Of a stretch of 32,710 nucleotides of DNA, positions 20,803-28,893 are shown in pieces; position 1 is the first letter of the stretch, and each line of letters starts with the position of its first letter. The notes below the pieces were generated by a model. The model was not told the origin of the DNA, did not search any database, and worked only from the letters and a program-made list of their open reading frames with translations. A program made the position numbers and the translations under genes. Source of the DNA: an uncultured bacterium (GTDB taxonomy: Bacteria > Bacteroidota > Bacteroidia > Bacteroidales > Muribaculaceae); assembly GCA_905214735.1 (NCBI GenBank), contig CAJMNI010000027.1, positions 1-32,710 on the forward strand. The letters are read 5' to 3'.

Positions 20803-21543
20803 TTATTTCATCTCCTTTTTGAAGCGGGCGTAGGCATTGGCCATTTTCGTGTGATATCCCCGGCGGGCATAGCTTGCCCCGTTGTATTTCCGGGCAAAGG
20901 CAGCCCAGTTTTTCGCTTTCAGGTCGGGGAGCATCCCGGTGTTGGTAATGAAGGTGGCGAAAAGTTCGAGCTGCTCGAGTTCGGAGTAAGACATGAGCCT
21001 CACCATTTCGTCGACCGAGTCGCAACCGCAAAGCTTATAATTGAAGCCGCCGATCTGGAACATCCCCCAGAACGTCCCCATGTTGGCGCCCTGGGCGTTG
21101 ACCTTGCGGGCGTTGATGAGCTGTGTCCATTCGCGCAGCGCATAGCCGGAGAGTCCGGAAGGCACCTTCTCCCCTTTCGCGCCGGCCTTGTTGGGAGCCG
21201 AGCTGCGATAGCGGTTATACATGCTCCGGTCGAAATTGATCACCGGCACGCCCGGGGCCCAGAATCCTTTCATCTGCGAGCCGGCCTCGATGGCCACCAC
21301 CGCCTTGATTGCCGCCACTTCCACTCCGAGCCGCTTGGCCACGATCTCGAAGTCGGTGTCGGTGAGGTGGGTATATCGGGTTTTCTCATCAACCTTGGGC
21401 ACAGAATCCTCCCTCACCTTCTGCATCTGCCGGGAAGCGGAGGCGGGGCGGGAATGTGTGCTTGCGGTGCGGGAAGTCTGACCGCAAGCTCCGCCGGCGA
21501 CCATTGTTATGGCCGCCAGCAGGAGAGCTGCGGGACTTTTCAT
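20803..21543 (-). CDS. Exported N-acetylmuramidase-family protein
   Basis: This 246-residue protein has an N-terminal signal sequence (MKSPAALLLAAITMVAGGAC); Cys20 could be a lipidation site, though the preceding residues are a poor lipobox. After a Ser/Arg-rich linker the domain from about residue 60 resembles the N-acetylmuramidase (DUF3380) family: LGVEVAAIKAVVAIEAGSQM with candidate catalytic Glu86, then VPVINFDRSMYNRY, GTFWGMFQIGGFNYKLCG and a C-terminal FARKYNGASYARRGYHTKMA. Such enzymes cut the glycan of peptidoglycan. Its ATG overlaps the stop of the upstream pepD by four bases (ATGA), so the two are translationally coupled. It acts in the cell envelope, unlike its flanking dipeptidases. 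Confidence 0.8.
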   Translation of the reverse strand: MKSPAALLLAAITMVAGGACGQTSRTASTHSRPASASRQMQKVREDSVPKVDEKTRYTHLTDTDFEIVAKRLGVEVAAIKAVVAIEAGSQMKGFWAPGVPVINFDRSMYNRYRSSAPNKAGAKGEKVPSGLSGYALREWTQLINARKVNAQGANMGTFWGMFQIGGFNYKLCGCDSVDEMVRLMSYSELEQLELFATFITNTGMLPDLKAKNWAAFARKYNGASYARRGYHTKMANAYARFKKEMK

Positions 21544-22997
21544 AATGTTGCCACTTTTTCAAGCACGCGGCAGAGGTGACGCCAGAATTTCTCCACCGTC
21601 GGGATGTTGAGCTGCTCGTCGGGCGAGTGGACTCCGGTCATTGTCGGGCCGAAGCTTACCATGTCGAGGTTGGGATATTTGGCGAGGAAGAGACCGCACT
21701 CCAGTCCGGCGTGGATAGCCTTGATGGCGGGTTTCACCTGGAAGAGCTCCTCATAGGCCTCGGCCGATATCTTCATGATGCGGCTCTTCATGTTGGGAGC
21801 CCAGCCGGGATAACCGTCAGAATGCGAAACTTTTGCACCGGCAAGCTGGAAATGAGCCTCCACCTGGCCTGCGATGTCGTTCTTGCGGCTTTCAACCGAC
21901 GAACGCTGCGAAGTGGTGATGCGGATCGTCTTGTCGTCGATGATCTTCACGGCGGCAAGGTTGGTCGAGGTCTCCACGAGGCCGGGAAGGTCGCGGCTCA
22001 TCGAGATCACTCCGTGAGGCGCGGAATAGATGGCGCGCACCAGAGCGATCGAAGTCTCGGAGTCGATGCAGTATTCGGGGCGCTCGCAAGCTTCGAGACG
22101 AAGGTCCATCGACGGTTCGACACCCTCATATTCACCCTTGATATCCTCGATATATTTCTTGAGATGGCGTTTGAGCTCCTCGTGATGATCGCTGTGGATG
22201 CCGAAGACTGCCTCGGCCTCGCGCGGGATGGCGTTGCGCAGGTTGCCGCCGGAGATGGAGCAGACCGTGATGTCCCATTTCTGGGAGCATTCCCAAATGA
22301 AGCGGGCGATGATCTTGTTGGCGTTGGCGCGGCCCAGATGGATGTCGCCGCCCGAGTGGCCGCCGAGCAGACCGCTAACGCTCACCTTCATATAATTGAA
22401 GTTCTCGGGAGTGTAGCTGCGTTTGTAGGTGAAATCGGCCGTAGTGTCGATACCGCCGGCGCAGCCCACGAAGATCTCGCCGTCGTCTTCCGAATCGAGG
22501 TTCAGAAGCATCGAACCGCTGATCATATCCTTGCCGAGGTTCTGGGCTCCTTCGAGGCCGATCTCCTCGTTGACGGTGAAGAGAGCCTCAACCGGACCGT
22601 GAACCAGATCCTTGTCGATCATCACGGCCATAGCGGCGGCGCAGCCGATGCCGTTGTCGGCGCCGAGAGTGGTGCCCTTGGCCTTAACCCACTCGCCGTC
22701 GATATAAGTCTCGATCGGGTCTTTCATAAAATCATGGCATACGTCGCCGTTCTTCTCGGCAACCATGTCCATGTGGGCCTGAAGGATCACCGTCGGGGCG
22801 TTCTCATGACCGGGAGTGGCCGGCTTGCGCATCACTACGTTGCCCACCTTGTCGGTCTTAACCTCGATGCCGTGGTCGTTGGCGAATTTTACGAGAAAAT
22901 CCCTGATTTGCTCTTCATGGCAGGAGGGACGCGGAACTTTCGTGATTTCATCGAAACATTTCCAAATGAGTTCGGGTTTAAGGTCTTTTACTTCCAT
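21540..22997 (-). CDS. pepD: Aminoacyl-histidine dipeptidase, PepD-like (upstream copy)
   Basis: This 485-residue PepD-family dipeptidase carries His75 and Asp77 (LQAHMDMV), Asp114 (LGADNGIG), catalytic Glu144 with Glu145 (TVNEEIGLEG), Asp168 (LNLDSEDDG) and His457 (GVHSPDEQ), a complete two-metal site. It starts MEVKDLKPELIWKCFDEITK, very like the downstream paralogue. It is the first gene of the pepD-muramidase-pepD set; its stop overlaps the muramidase start as ATGA. A -7-like TAACTTTG lies about 140 bases upstream. No export signal is seen. The duplicate may have a different substrate range. Confidence 0.94.
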   Translation of the reverse strand: MEVKDLKPELIWKCFDEITKVPRPSCHEEQIRDFLVKFANDHGIEVKTDKVGNVVMRKPATPGHENAPTVILQAHMDMVAEKNGDVCHDFMKDPIETYIDGEWVKAKGTTLGADNGIGCAAAMAVMIDKDLVHGPVEALFTVNEEIGLEGAQNLGKDMISGSMLLNLDSEDDGEIFVGCAGGIDTTADFTYKRSYTPENFNYMKVSVSGLLGGHSGGDIHLGRANANKIIARFIWECSQKWDITVCSISGGNLRNAIPREAEAVFGIHSDHHEELKRHLKKYIEDIKGEYEGVEPSMDLRLEACERPEYCIDSETSIALVRAIYSAPHGVISMSRDLPGLVETSTNLAAVKIIDDKTIRITTSQRSSVESRKNDIAGQVEAHFQLAGAKVSHSDGYPGWAPNMKSRIMKISAEAYEELFQVKPAIKAIHAGLECGLFLAKYPNLDMVSFGPTMTGVHSPDEQLNIPTVEKFWRHLCRVLEKVATL

Positions 22998-23131
22998 TGT
23001 ATATTATTTAGATAATGAGTCAGTTGCAACTTGCGCCGGCACATATCGCGCGCCGGTTGCCGCCGGAGCTTACTCCTAATTATTATTTTCCAATCACGCT
23101 CTTGTCGAGCTCTTGATATGTTCTTAATTCT

Positions 23132-23139
23132 CAAAGTTA
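23132..23139 (-). promoter_or_regulatory. Candidate -7 element for the pepD-muramidase-pepD operon
   Basis: TAACTTTG on the minus strand matches TAnnTTTG. No TTG lies at the usual 19-21-base distance upstream, so the call is weak. It and the plus-strand element at 23183-23190 form a divergent pair in the 451-base gap 22998-23448, which otherwise shows only AT-rich sequence and GC-rich partial hairpins near the pepD start. Confidence 0.4.
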
Positions 23140-23182
23140 GTAAAATTATCTCAATTCGCGGCTTTTTTTTCGATTTTTTAGT

Positions 23183-23190
23183 TAATTTTG
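23183..23190 (+). promoter_or_regulatory. Candidate -7 element for the OmpH-like gene
   Basis: TAATTTTG followed by CA matches the Bacteroidota -7 consensus; a T-run lies upstream where the -33 element would be. It would give a leader of about 250 bases. A second match, TACTTTTG at 23312-23319, would give a leader of about 120 bases and is an alternative. Neither has a clear -33 TTG. Confidence 0.4.
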
Positions 23191-23448
23191 CAATCGAAAC
23201 AAAAGAGGATTGCCCCCGCGACTCAATATCGGCATAAGGGCTAAGAGTATTATAATCATTAAAAATTCTAAAAATTGACACTGATAATTATAATATTACT
23301 GGGAATATCCCTACTTTTGCTTTCTGTTAGGTTTGGCGGGAAGCAGCGCAATGCCGGCCACGCATGCCATCATGCCCCCGCCCCGAAGACTTATCGCAAA
23401 AAAGATTAACCGAATAAATCAGAACAACCAAAATAGCTTAGCAAAGCA

Positions 23449-24054
23449 ATGAACAAGATCCAGAACCGCCTCCTCCTCGCCTTCATGGCGACAGCCATCG
23501 CAGCGGCGGGAGCCACATCCTGCGGCGGCAAAGAGGAAGCCAACAAGCCTGCTGCCGGCGCCAAGGCGGCCAAAGTCGACCCGTCGAAACTGCCAAACTA
23601 CCGCTATGTCGACCTCGACACCCTCCTGAGCCGCTACAACCTCGCCAAAGACTACAACGAGGAGATGGTGCGCATGCAGAACAACTATGAAAGCACCGTA
23701 AGGAGCCACCAGTCGAGAATCCAGCAGTTCGGCACGAGCGTGCAGCAGAAGATGCAGAACAACGGCTATCTCTCCGAAGCCTCCTACAAGGCCGACGAGC
23801 AGAAGATGGCTTCCATGCAGAACGAAGCCCAGCGCCAGGTATCCACTCTCGAAAACAATATGCAGAAGGCGATGATGGACGCACAGAAAACAGTCAACGA
23901 CTCCATCACCAAATTTATCGAAGAATATAACGCCACCCGCGGCTACGACGCCATTCTCTACAAGAACGCCACTCTATACATCAACCCGGCGCTCGACATC
24001 ACCAACGAGGTGGTGGAAGGTCTCAACGCCCGCTACAACAAGGTGAAGAAATAA
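23449..24054 (+). CDS. OmpH/Skp-like lipoprotein
   Basis: This 201-residue exported protein has a lipoprotein signal peptide: MNKIQNRLLLAFMATAIAAA then GATSC with lipidated Cys25. The mature protein begins CGGKEE, followed by an Ala/Lys linker. From about residue 50 it reads like the OmpH family (YRYVDLDTLLSRYNLAKDYN), with a long Gln/Met-rich coiled coil at about residues 70-150 and a C-terminal strand region LYINPALDITNEVVEGLN. Soluble Skp/OmpH proteins are periplasmic chaperones that hold unfolded outer-membrane proteins; lipid-anchored versions are common in Bacteroidota. It ends at a good terminator before hflX. Confidence 0.85.
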   Translation: MNKIQNRLLLAFMATAIAAAGATSCGGKEEANKPAAGAKAAKVDPSKLPNYRYVDLDTLLSRYNLAKDYNEEMVRMQNNYESTVRSHQSRIQQFGTSVQQKMQNNGYLSEASYKADEQKMASMQNEAQRQVSTLENNMQKAMMDAQKTVNDSITKFIEEYNATRGYDAILYKNATLYINPALDITNEVVEGLNARYNKVKK

Positions 24055-24102
24055 TCCGGACAAGGAAACATCCGGCCCGCGCCGCGTGTTAGGATTTCAG
24101 GG

Positions 24103-24129
24103 ATGGGAGCGCATGCGTTCCCATTTTTT
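24103..24129 (+). terminator. Intrinsic terminator after the OmpH-like gene
   Basis: ATGGGAGCG (24103-24111) pairs with CGTTCCCAT (24116-24124, one G-U pair) around a CATG loop, ending in six T (24124-24129). It lies only 20 bases before the hflX start codon, so hflX must rely on read-through or on a promoter overlapping this region. Confidence 0.8.
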
Positions 24130-24149
24130 CTCCCCTCAAAACTGAAGAT

Positions 24150-25409
24150 ATGATCGAAGACAATATTATCAACAAGGAGCAAAACGAAAAGGCCGTGCTC
24201 ATCGGTCTGACCACGCAGAACCAGAGCGAGGCGAAGACTGCCGAATATCTCGACGAACTCAGCTTCCTGGCCGAGACGGCCGGAGCCGAGCCGGTGGCCC
24301 GTTTCGTGCAGAAACTCGACTATCCGAATCCGCGCACCTACGTCGGCACCGGCAAGCTCGAGGAAATCCGCCAATATGTGGAGGATAACGAAATCGGTCT
24401 GGTGATCGTCGACGACGAACTCTCGTCGAAACAGGTGGCCAACATCGAGAAAGAGCTCAAGGTGAAGATTCTCGACCGCACGAGCCTTATCCTCGACATC
24501 TTCGCCAAGAGGGCGCAGACGGCCACGGCCCGCACCCAGGTGGAACTCGCGCAATATCAATATCTTCTGCCGCGACTGACACGAATGTGGACCCACCTCG
24601 AACGCCAGCGCGGAGGTATAGGAATGAGAGGCCCCGGCGAGACGCAGATCGAGACCGACCGCCGTATCATCCTCGACAAGATCTCCTATCTCAAGAAGGA
24701 GCTGCAGGCAATCGACCGCCAGAAGACAGTGCAGCGCAAAAACCGGGGCAAGCTCACCCGCGTGGCTCTCGTAGGTTATACCAACGTCGGGAAATCCACC
24801 CTGATGAACCTGCTGAGCAAGAGCGAGGTGTTTGCCGAAAACAAGCTTTTCGCCACGCTCGACACTACGGTGCGCAAGGTTGTTATCGAAAACCTCCCCT
24901 TCCTGCTCACAGACACCGTCGGATTCATCCGCAAGCTCCCTTCTCACCTGGTCGAAAGCTTCAAGTCGACGCTCGACGAGGTGAGGGAGGCCGACGTGCT
25001 CGTGCATGTGGTCGACATCAGCCATCCTAATTTCGAGGAGCAGATCGAGGTTGTCAACAAGACCCTCGCCGACGTCTGCAAAGGGGCAGAGAAGCCGATG
25101 ATCATGGTCTTCAACAAGATCGACGCATTCACATATACCCCCAAAGATCCCGACGACCTCACCCCTCCCACCCGCGAAAACATCTCGCTCGAGGAATTCC
25201 GCAAGATGTGGATGGCCCGCATGGACAATAACTGCGTCTTCATCTCGGCCCGCGAGCGCATCAATATCGACGAGCTCAAGGCACTCCTCTATCAGAAGGC
25301 GCTCGAGATCCACACCGCCCGATTCCCCTACAACGACTTCCTCTATCAGAAATATGACGAAGAAGAGGCAACTCCCGATGATGTCGAGCCGGAAAACTCA
25401 GAAAATTAA
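24150..25409 (+). CDS. hflX: Ribosome-associated GTPase HflX
   Basis: This 419-residue GTPase binds the 50S subunit and splits stalled or hibernating ribosomes. The N-terminal HflX domain shows PRTYVGTGKLEEI and LDRTSLILDIFAKRAQTATA, followed by the linker LTRMWTHLERQRGGIGMRGP with GETQIETDRR. The G domain has G1 GYTNVGKST (residues 209-217), G3 DTVGFIRKLP (from residue 255), G4 NKID (322-325) and a final SARERINIDEL. The short acidic C-terminal tail is typical of Bacteroidota. Only 21 bases separate it from the DUF4954 gene, so the two form an operon. A terminator lies just upstream of its start. Confidence 0.96.
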   Translation: MIEDNIINKEQNEKAVLIGLTTQNQSEAKTAEYLDELSFLAETAGAEPVARFVQKLDYPNPRTYVGTGKLEEIRQYVEDNEIGLVIVDDELSSKQVANIEKELKVKILDRTSLILDIFAKRAQTATARTQVELAQYQYLLPRLTRMWTHLERQRGGIGMRGPGETQIETDRRIILDKISYLKKELQAIDRQKTVQRKNRGKLTRVALVGYTNVGKSTLMNLLSKSEVFAENKLFATLDTTVRKVVIENLPFLLTDTVGFIRKLPSHLVESFKSTLDEVREADVLVHVVDISHPNFEEQIEVVNKTLADVCKGAEKPMIMVFNKIDAFTYTPKDPDDLTPPTRENISLEEFRKMWMARMDNNCVFISARERINIDELKALLYQKALEIHTARFPYNDFLYQKYDEEEATPDDVEPENSEN

Positions 25410-25430
25410 CGAATTAATAAAGATAGCCCG

Positions 25431-27125
25431 ATGAACGCCACCAGCCTCAAGCGGCGCCGCCTCGAATGGTGGGAGCGCTGCGAACTTGAAAGTCAGGGAT
25501 GTCGCGCCGACGACTGGCAGAACGTCCTCATCAGCGACGCCACCCATCTGCCGTCGGTGCGCAACGTCGAATTTGCCGGACATGTCTCCATCGGCATCCT
25601 CCGCCCCGAACTCGGCAACAGGCTCGAGAACGTGAGGCTGTGCAATTGCGAAATCGGCGACTATCCCTGCATCCGCAACGTCAGCTCGATCGAGTTCGAG
25701 CCGGAGGCCGCCTGCGGCATAGGCACTGAGGTCTGCGTGCTCGACGAGACCGGAGGCCGCCCCGTCTACATCTATCCGGGACTCTCGGCGCAGATGGCGC
25801 TCCTGATGGCCCGTATGCCGCGATGGGCTGAGAAGAATCTTCTCCCGATGCTTCAGGAGAAATGGGAAAACTATCACGTCGCCCCCCGCATCGGCGACCG
25901 CGCCCGCATAGAGAACTGCGGCGAGCTGCTCAATGTCTATGTCGACCGCGAGGTCACCGTGAAGGGCGCCCGGTCGCTGAGCAACGGCATGATCATCAAC
26001 AACGCCGCCCGCGGCCGTTGCCTCTCTTTCGTCGGTCCCGGCGTCGATGCCAAGAACTTCATCATCGAGGATGGCTGCGCCGATTCCGGAGCCATAATCC
26101 GCAACTGCTATATCGGCCAGGGTGCCCTCCTCGAGAAGGGTTTCTCCGCCCACGACTCCCTCTTCTTCGCCAACAGCTCGATGGAAAACGGCGAGGCATG
26201 CGCCCTTTTTGCCGGCCCCTACACGGTGAGCATGCACAAGGCCTCGCTGCTGATCGGCTGCCAGACATCTTTCATGAACGCCGGAAGCGGCACCAACCAG
26301 AGCAACCACATGTATAAGCTCGGGCCGGTCCACTGGGGATTGCTCGAACGCGGAGTGAAGACCTCTTCCGCCTCCTATCTGATGCTCGGCGCCAAAATCG
26401 GGGCATTTTCGCTTCTGATGGGGCAACATAAGACCCATCCCGACTCTTCGGAATTCCCCTTCAGCTATCTTTTCGGCGATGACCGCGGGGCCACCGTAGT
26501 GGTGCCGGGAGTGATGTTGCGCAGCTGCGGCCTGCTCCGCGACGAGAAGAAATGGCCCGCGCGCGACCGCCGGCTCAAACGCCGGATGCCGCTCCACGAC
26601 CGAATCATCTTCGACGTGCTCAACCCTCTGACAGTCGACAAGATGCTTTCCGCCGCCGACGTGATCGACACTCTGCTCGGCCGTCCCGCCGACGACGACC
26701 GCTTCATCCGTTATCGCGGCATGAAGTTCTCACGCGCTTCGCTCGAACGCGCCCGCCATCTCTATGAACTCGGCATCTACAAATACCTCCGTCTCCGCCT
26801 CGGCGACAAAGGGTTTCCCCTTCTTCGCGAGGAGGAAACGCCCGAGGAATGGGTCGACATCGCCGGTCTTCCCATGACCCGCTCCATGCTCCGCAAGGTG
26901 ATGGAGCAGAAGTCGGCCGACGCAATGGAGAAACTGCTCGACGAGGCTTTCGACTCCTATGCCGAATTCGAACGCGAATGGATCGCCACCCGTTTCGGCG
27001 CCCGCTGGGAGAAACCGGCCGAGGTTATCGCCGCCTACGCCGAGGATTTCGACCGGATGGTGGAGGAAGACCGCGCCCGATATCTCGAAGACCTCGCCGC
27101 CCAAAACGAAATGCTCGAACTCTAA
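25431..27125 (+). CDS. DUF4954-family protein with predicted left-handed beta-helix
   Basis: This 564-residue protein is recognised as the DUF4954 family found widely in Bacteroidales. The central part (about residues 40-360) has hexapeptide-like turns such as VRLCNCEIGDYPCIRNVSSI, ARIENCGELLNVYVDREVTV and IIRNCYIGQGALLEKGFSAH, suggesting a left-handed beta-helix as in sugar-nucleotide acyltransferases and pyrophosphorylases. The conserved block GSGTNQSNHMYKLGPVHWGL is followed by a helical C-terminal third. No signal peptide or membrane segment is seen, so it is probably cytosolic. Its reaction is unknown; nucleotide-sugar or acyl transfer is a fold-based guess. It is tightly linked to hflX and to the downstream membrane-anchored gene. 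Confidence 0.88.
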   Translation: MNATSLKRRRLEWWERCELESQGCRADDWQNVLISDATHLPSVRNVEFAGHVSIGILRPELGNRLENVRLCNCEIGDYPCIRNVSSIEFEPEAACGIGTEVCVLDETGGRPVYIYPGLSAQMALLMARMPRWAEKNLLPMLQEKWENYHVAPRIGDRARIENCGELLNVYVDREVTVKGARSLSNGMIINNAARGRCLSFVGPGVDAKNFIIEDGCADSGAIIRNCYIGQGALLEKGFSAHDSLFFANSSMENGEACALFAGPYTVSMHKASLLIGCQTSFMNAGSGTNQSNHMYKLGPVHWGLLERGVKTSSASYLMLGAKIGAFSLLMGQHKTHPDSSEFPFSYLFGDDRGATVVVPGVMLRSCGLLRDEKKWPARDRRLKRRMPLHDRIIFDVLNPLTVDKMLSAADVIDTLLGRPADDDRFIRYRGMKFSRASLERARHLYELGIYKYLRLRLGDKGFPLLREEETPEEWVDIAGLPMTRSMLRKVMEQKSADAMEKLLDEAFDSYAEFEREWIATRFGARWEKPAEVIAAYAEDFDRMVEEDRARYLEDLAAQNEMLEL

Positions 27126-27152
27126 CAATAGCGTCTGTACAATCGACTGCCA

Positions 27153-27650
27153 ATGGAAACAGAAAAAAATAACATCCCCGAGCACGACAATAAGCCGGCC
27201 GAAGATAATCGCCGTCTGAAAACCAAATGGATGAAGGAGATCATCTGGACTGTGGCCGTTCTCGCCGTGCTGATGTTTGTGGTAAAGATCGAACGTCCCG
27301 AAGCCGCCTCGGAAGATACCCCCGAGATGCTTATCAATCATGAGAACGACGCCGCCTCCCCTGCCGCCGAAGCCGAAGCCGCTCCTAAAGGAGAGATGAC
27401 CGACGAGGCCGAAGAGTCCCAAGCCGAGTTGAAGAAGGAGAAGACTGATTCCATCGAGCAGATACTGGAAGAGGAGCAAGACGATGGAGTGAAAGTGAAA
27501 CCGGAGGAGACGCCCGAGCAAACCGCGCCGGCACCGGTTCCGGAGGAGACGCCCGAGCAAACCGCGCCGGCACCGGTTCCGGAACACACGCCCGCCTCGC
27601 CGATTACCGAGCCGACACCCGAACCACTCCCCTCCTCCCCGCAGGAATAA
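27153..27650 (+). CDS. Membrane-anchored acidic, proline-rich protein of unknown function
   Basis: This 165-residue protein has a charged N-terminus (METEKNNIPEHDNKPAEDNR), one hydrophobic segment at about residues 29-44 (EIIWTVAVLAVLMFVV), and a low-complexity acidic and Pro/Ala-rich remainder with two perfect 13-residue repeats PEETPEQTAPAPV. The layout suggests an inner-membrane anchor with an extended periplasmic tail, as in wall-spanning spacers, but no functional domain is seen. It starts 27 bases after DUF4954 and ends before a strong terminator, so it is the last gene of the hflX operon. I do not recognise a family. Confidence 0.75.
   Translation: METEKNNIPEHDNKPAEDNRRLKTKWMKEIIWTVAVLAVLMFVVKIERPEAASEDTPEMLINHENDAASPAAEAEAAPKGEMTDEAEESQAELKKEKTDSIEQILEEEQDDGVKVKPEETPEQTAPAPVPEETPEQTAPAPVPEHTPASPITEPTPEPLPSSPQE
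27501..27578 (+). repeat. Two perfect 39-base tandem repeats inside a coding region
   Basis: Units 27501-27539 and 27540-27578 are identical at DNA level and encode PEETPEQTAPAPV twice; a partial third unit follows (PEHTPA). Identity of synonymous positions implies a recent duplication, and copy number may vary between strains. Confidence 0.85.
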
Positions 27651-27675
27651 ACAGCTCGAATAAACTGCAAACGCC

Positions 27676-27723
27676 ATAACATAAAGAAGCCGATCGAAAA
27701 TCCGACCGGCTTCTTTATGTTAT
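27676..27723. terminator. Bidirectional intrinsic terminator
   Basis: Perfect 17-bp arms 27676-27692 and 27707-27723 (ATAACATAAAGAAGCCG and its complement) extend inward by three further pairs past one A/C position, which becomes a G-U pair on the minus strand. It lies between the converging proline-rich gene (+) and the secreted-protein gene (-), so it can end transcripts from both sides. Confidence 0.85.
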
Positions 27724-27752
27724 TTCTGACGTTTTACATCGTCAGCTCTGTA

Positions 27753-28754
27753 TCATTCCTGACCGATGATGATGTTGGTGATCTCGCCGTCGTGGCCCGT
27801 GAAACGAATGCCGTTATATTCGCAATCGTCGTTGTAGGTCACCGACTTCACGCCGGGCATCGTCTTCAGTTCATCGGCCGAGTCGCCAACGCCGAAGAGT
27901 TTGTCGCCGACCTTCACCTTTGCTACCGGACCATAGATGGTGACGCCGGCGATGCGGTCGTTGACGATGTTGATGTTGATCACCTCGGTGCCGTCGAGAT
28001 AGAGCGTCTCGGAATTGGCATCCCAACGCTTCACCTTGTTGAACATCTTGTCGACGATTCCGGGCATCGACATAGTGCTGTCGTGGAGCTTGATCGGGCC
28101 GCAGGCTTCGGCTGTGATCTGCCAGCCGTCGGCCGGTACGCCGACAGCGTTGCCGGTCACGAAGAGGCCGCCGGAACGTCCGGGATGCGCTTTGCCATCG
28201 TCAGCGGGCTCGCTCTTGGCGGCCGGGGAGGCAGCTGTGGCCTGTGCGGGAGCCGCCTTCTTGTCGAGGTCGCGTATGCCTACGTTTTCAAGAATCACCG
28301 AGAAGTTGTGGACGTTGGCATCCATCGGGTACTGTCCGCAGAGATTGATGGTGACTTTGCCGAGGGCGTTGATATCGGCCGGCACGCCGCTGATTGTCAG
28401 CACTCCGTCAACTTTCTGACCCTGGGGAACATTGACCGTCACCCCCTCGGAACTGCTGCTGCCGCCGAGGCTGATGTTCGACACGGTATATTTCGTTCCG
28501 TCGGCGGCAACGGCCGTCGTCTCATTCGGCTCGTAGTTGCGCAGCCAGACGTTCTCTATATCCTGCTGCACGATGTTGGGGAGCTGGAACTTGATGATCA
28601 CCACGCCATCCTTGCGGTCGGTGCCCTGATAATTGAACCCGAGGCCGGGATTGTCGCCCATAGCCATCATCGAGATGGTGGCCTGAGCCGATGCCGTCGC
28701 GGCGGAAACGAGCATTCCGCACGCCATGGCAGCTGTAATTGCTATTCTTTTCAT
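27753..28754 (-). CDS. Secreted protein of unknown function, two predicted domains
   Basis: This 333-residue protein has a clear signal peptide (MKRIAITAAMACGMLVSAAT, cleavage likely after ASA). The N-terminal half, to about residue 165, looks beta-rich (GFNYQGTDRKDGVVIIKFQL, INLCGQYPMDANVHNFSVIL). An Ala/Pro linker follows (KKAAPAQATAASPAAKSEPA). The C-terminal half contains KVGDKLFGVGDSADELKTMP and GVKSVTYNDDCEYNGIRF, perhaps a separate small domain. No known catalytic motif or lipobox is seen, so it is probably periplasmic or secreted. I do not recognise the family. It stands alone between the bidirectional terminator and the gpmA terminator; no convincing promoter was found. Confidence 0.75.
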   Translation of the reverse strand: MKRIAITAAMACGMLVSAATASAQATISMMAMGDNPGLGFNYQGTDRKDGVVIIKFQLPNIVQQDIENVWLRNYEPNETTAVAADGTKYTVSNISLGGSSSSEGVTVNVPQGQKVDGVLTISGVPADINALGKVTINLCGQYPMDANVHNFSVILENVGIRDLDKKAAPAQATAASPAAKSEPADDGKAHPGRSGGLFVTGNAVGVPADGWQITAEACGPIKLHDSTMSMPGIVDKMFNKVKRWDANSETLYLDGTEVININIVNDRIAGVTIYGPVAKVKVGDKLFGVGDSADELKTMPGVKSVTYNDDCEYNGIRFTGHDGEITNIIIGQE

Positions 28755-28811
28755 TCTTGATATTTAGGGGATTATGATAAAAAGCAACCGGATGATTCTG
28801 GATAATTATAT

Positions 28812-28836
28812 TGAGGCTGCATAATCTGCGGCCTCA
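28812..28836 (-). terminator. Probable terminator hairpin after gpmA
   Basis: TGAGGCTGC and GCGGCCTCA form an imperfect inverted repeat (arms 28812-28820 and 28828-28836) with a 7-nt loop; one internal pair is C-A on the minus strand and U-G on the plus strand. AT-rich sequence follows on the minus strand. It is 58 bases past the gpmA stop. Confidence 0.5.
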
Positions 28837-28893
28837 TTAATTAAATAACGCAGCGATCTGCGAATTATTCCATCCTGCCGCTTCCCCGGCATA

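Noticed and set aside
24033..25313. 426-codon minus-strand open frame opposite hflX
   Set aside because: It covers the certain HflX G domain; the His/Val/Leu-rich composition is typical of an antisense shadow.
25398..26597. 399-codon minus-strand open frame opposite DUF4954
   Set aside because: No motif or signal sequence, and it covers a conserved plus-strand gene.
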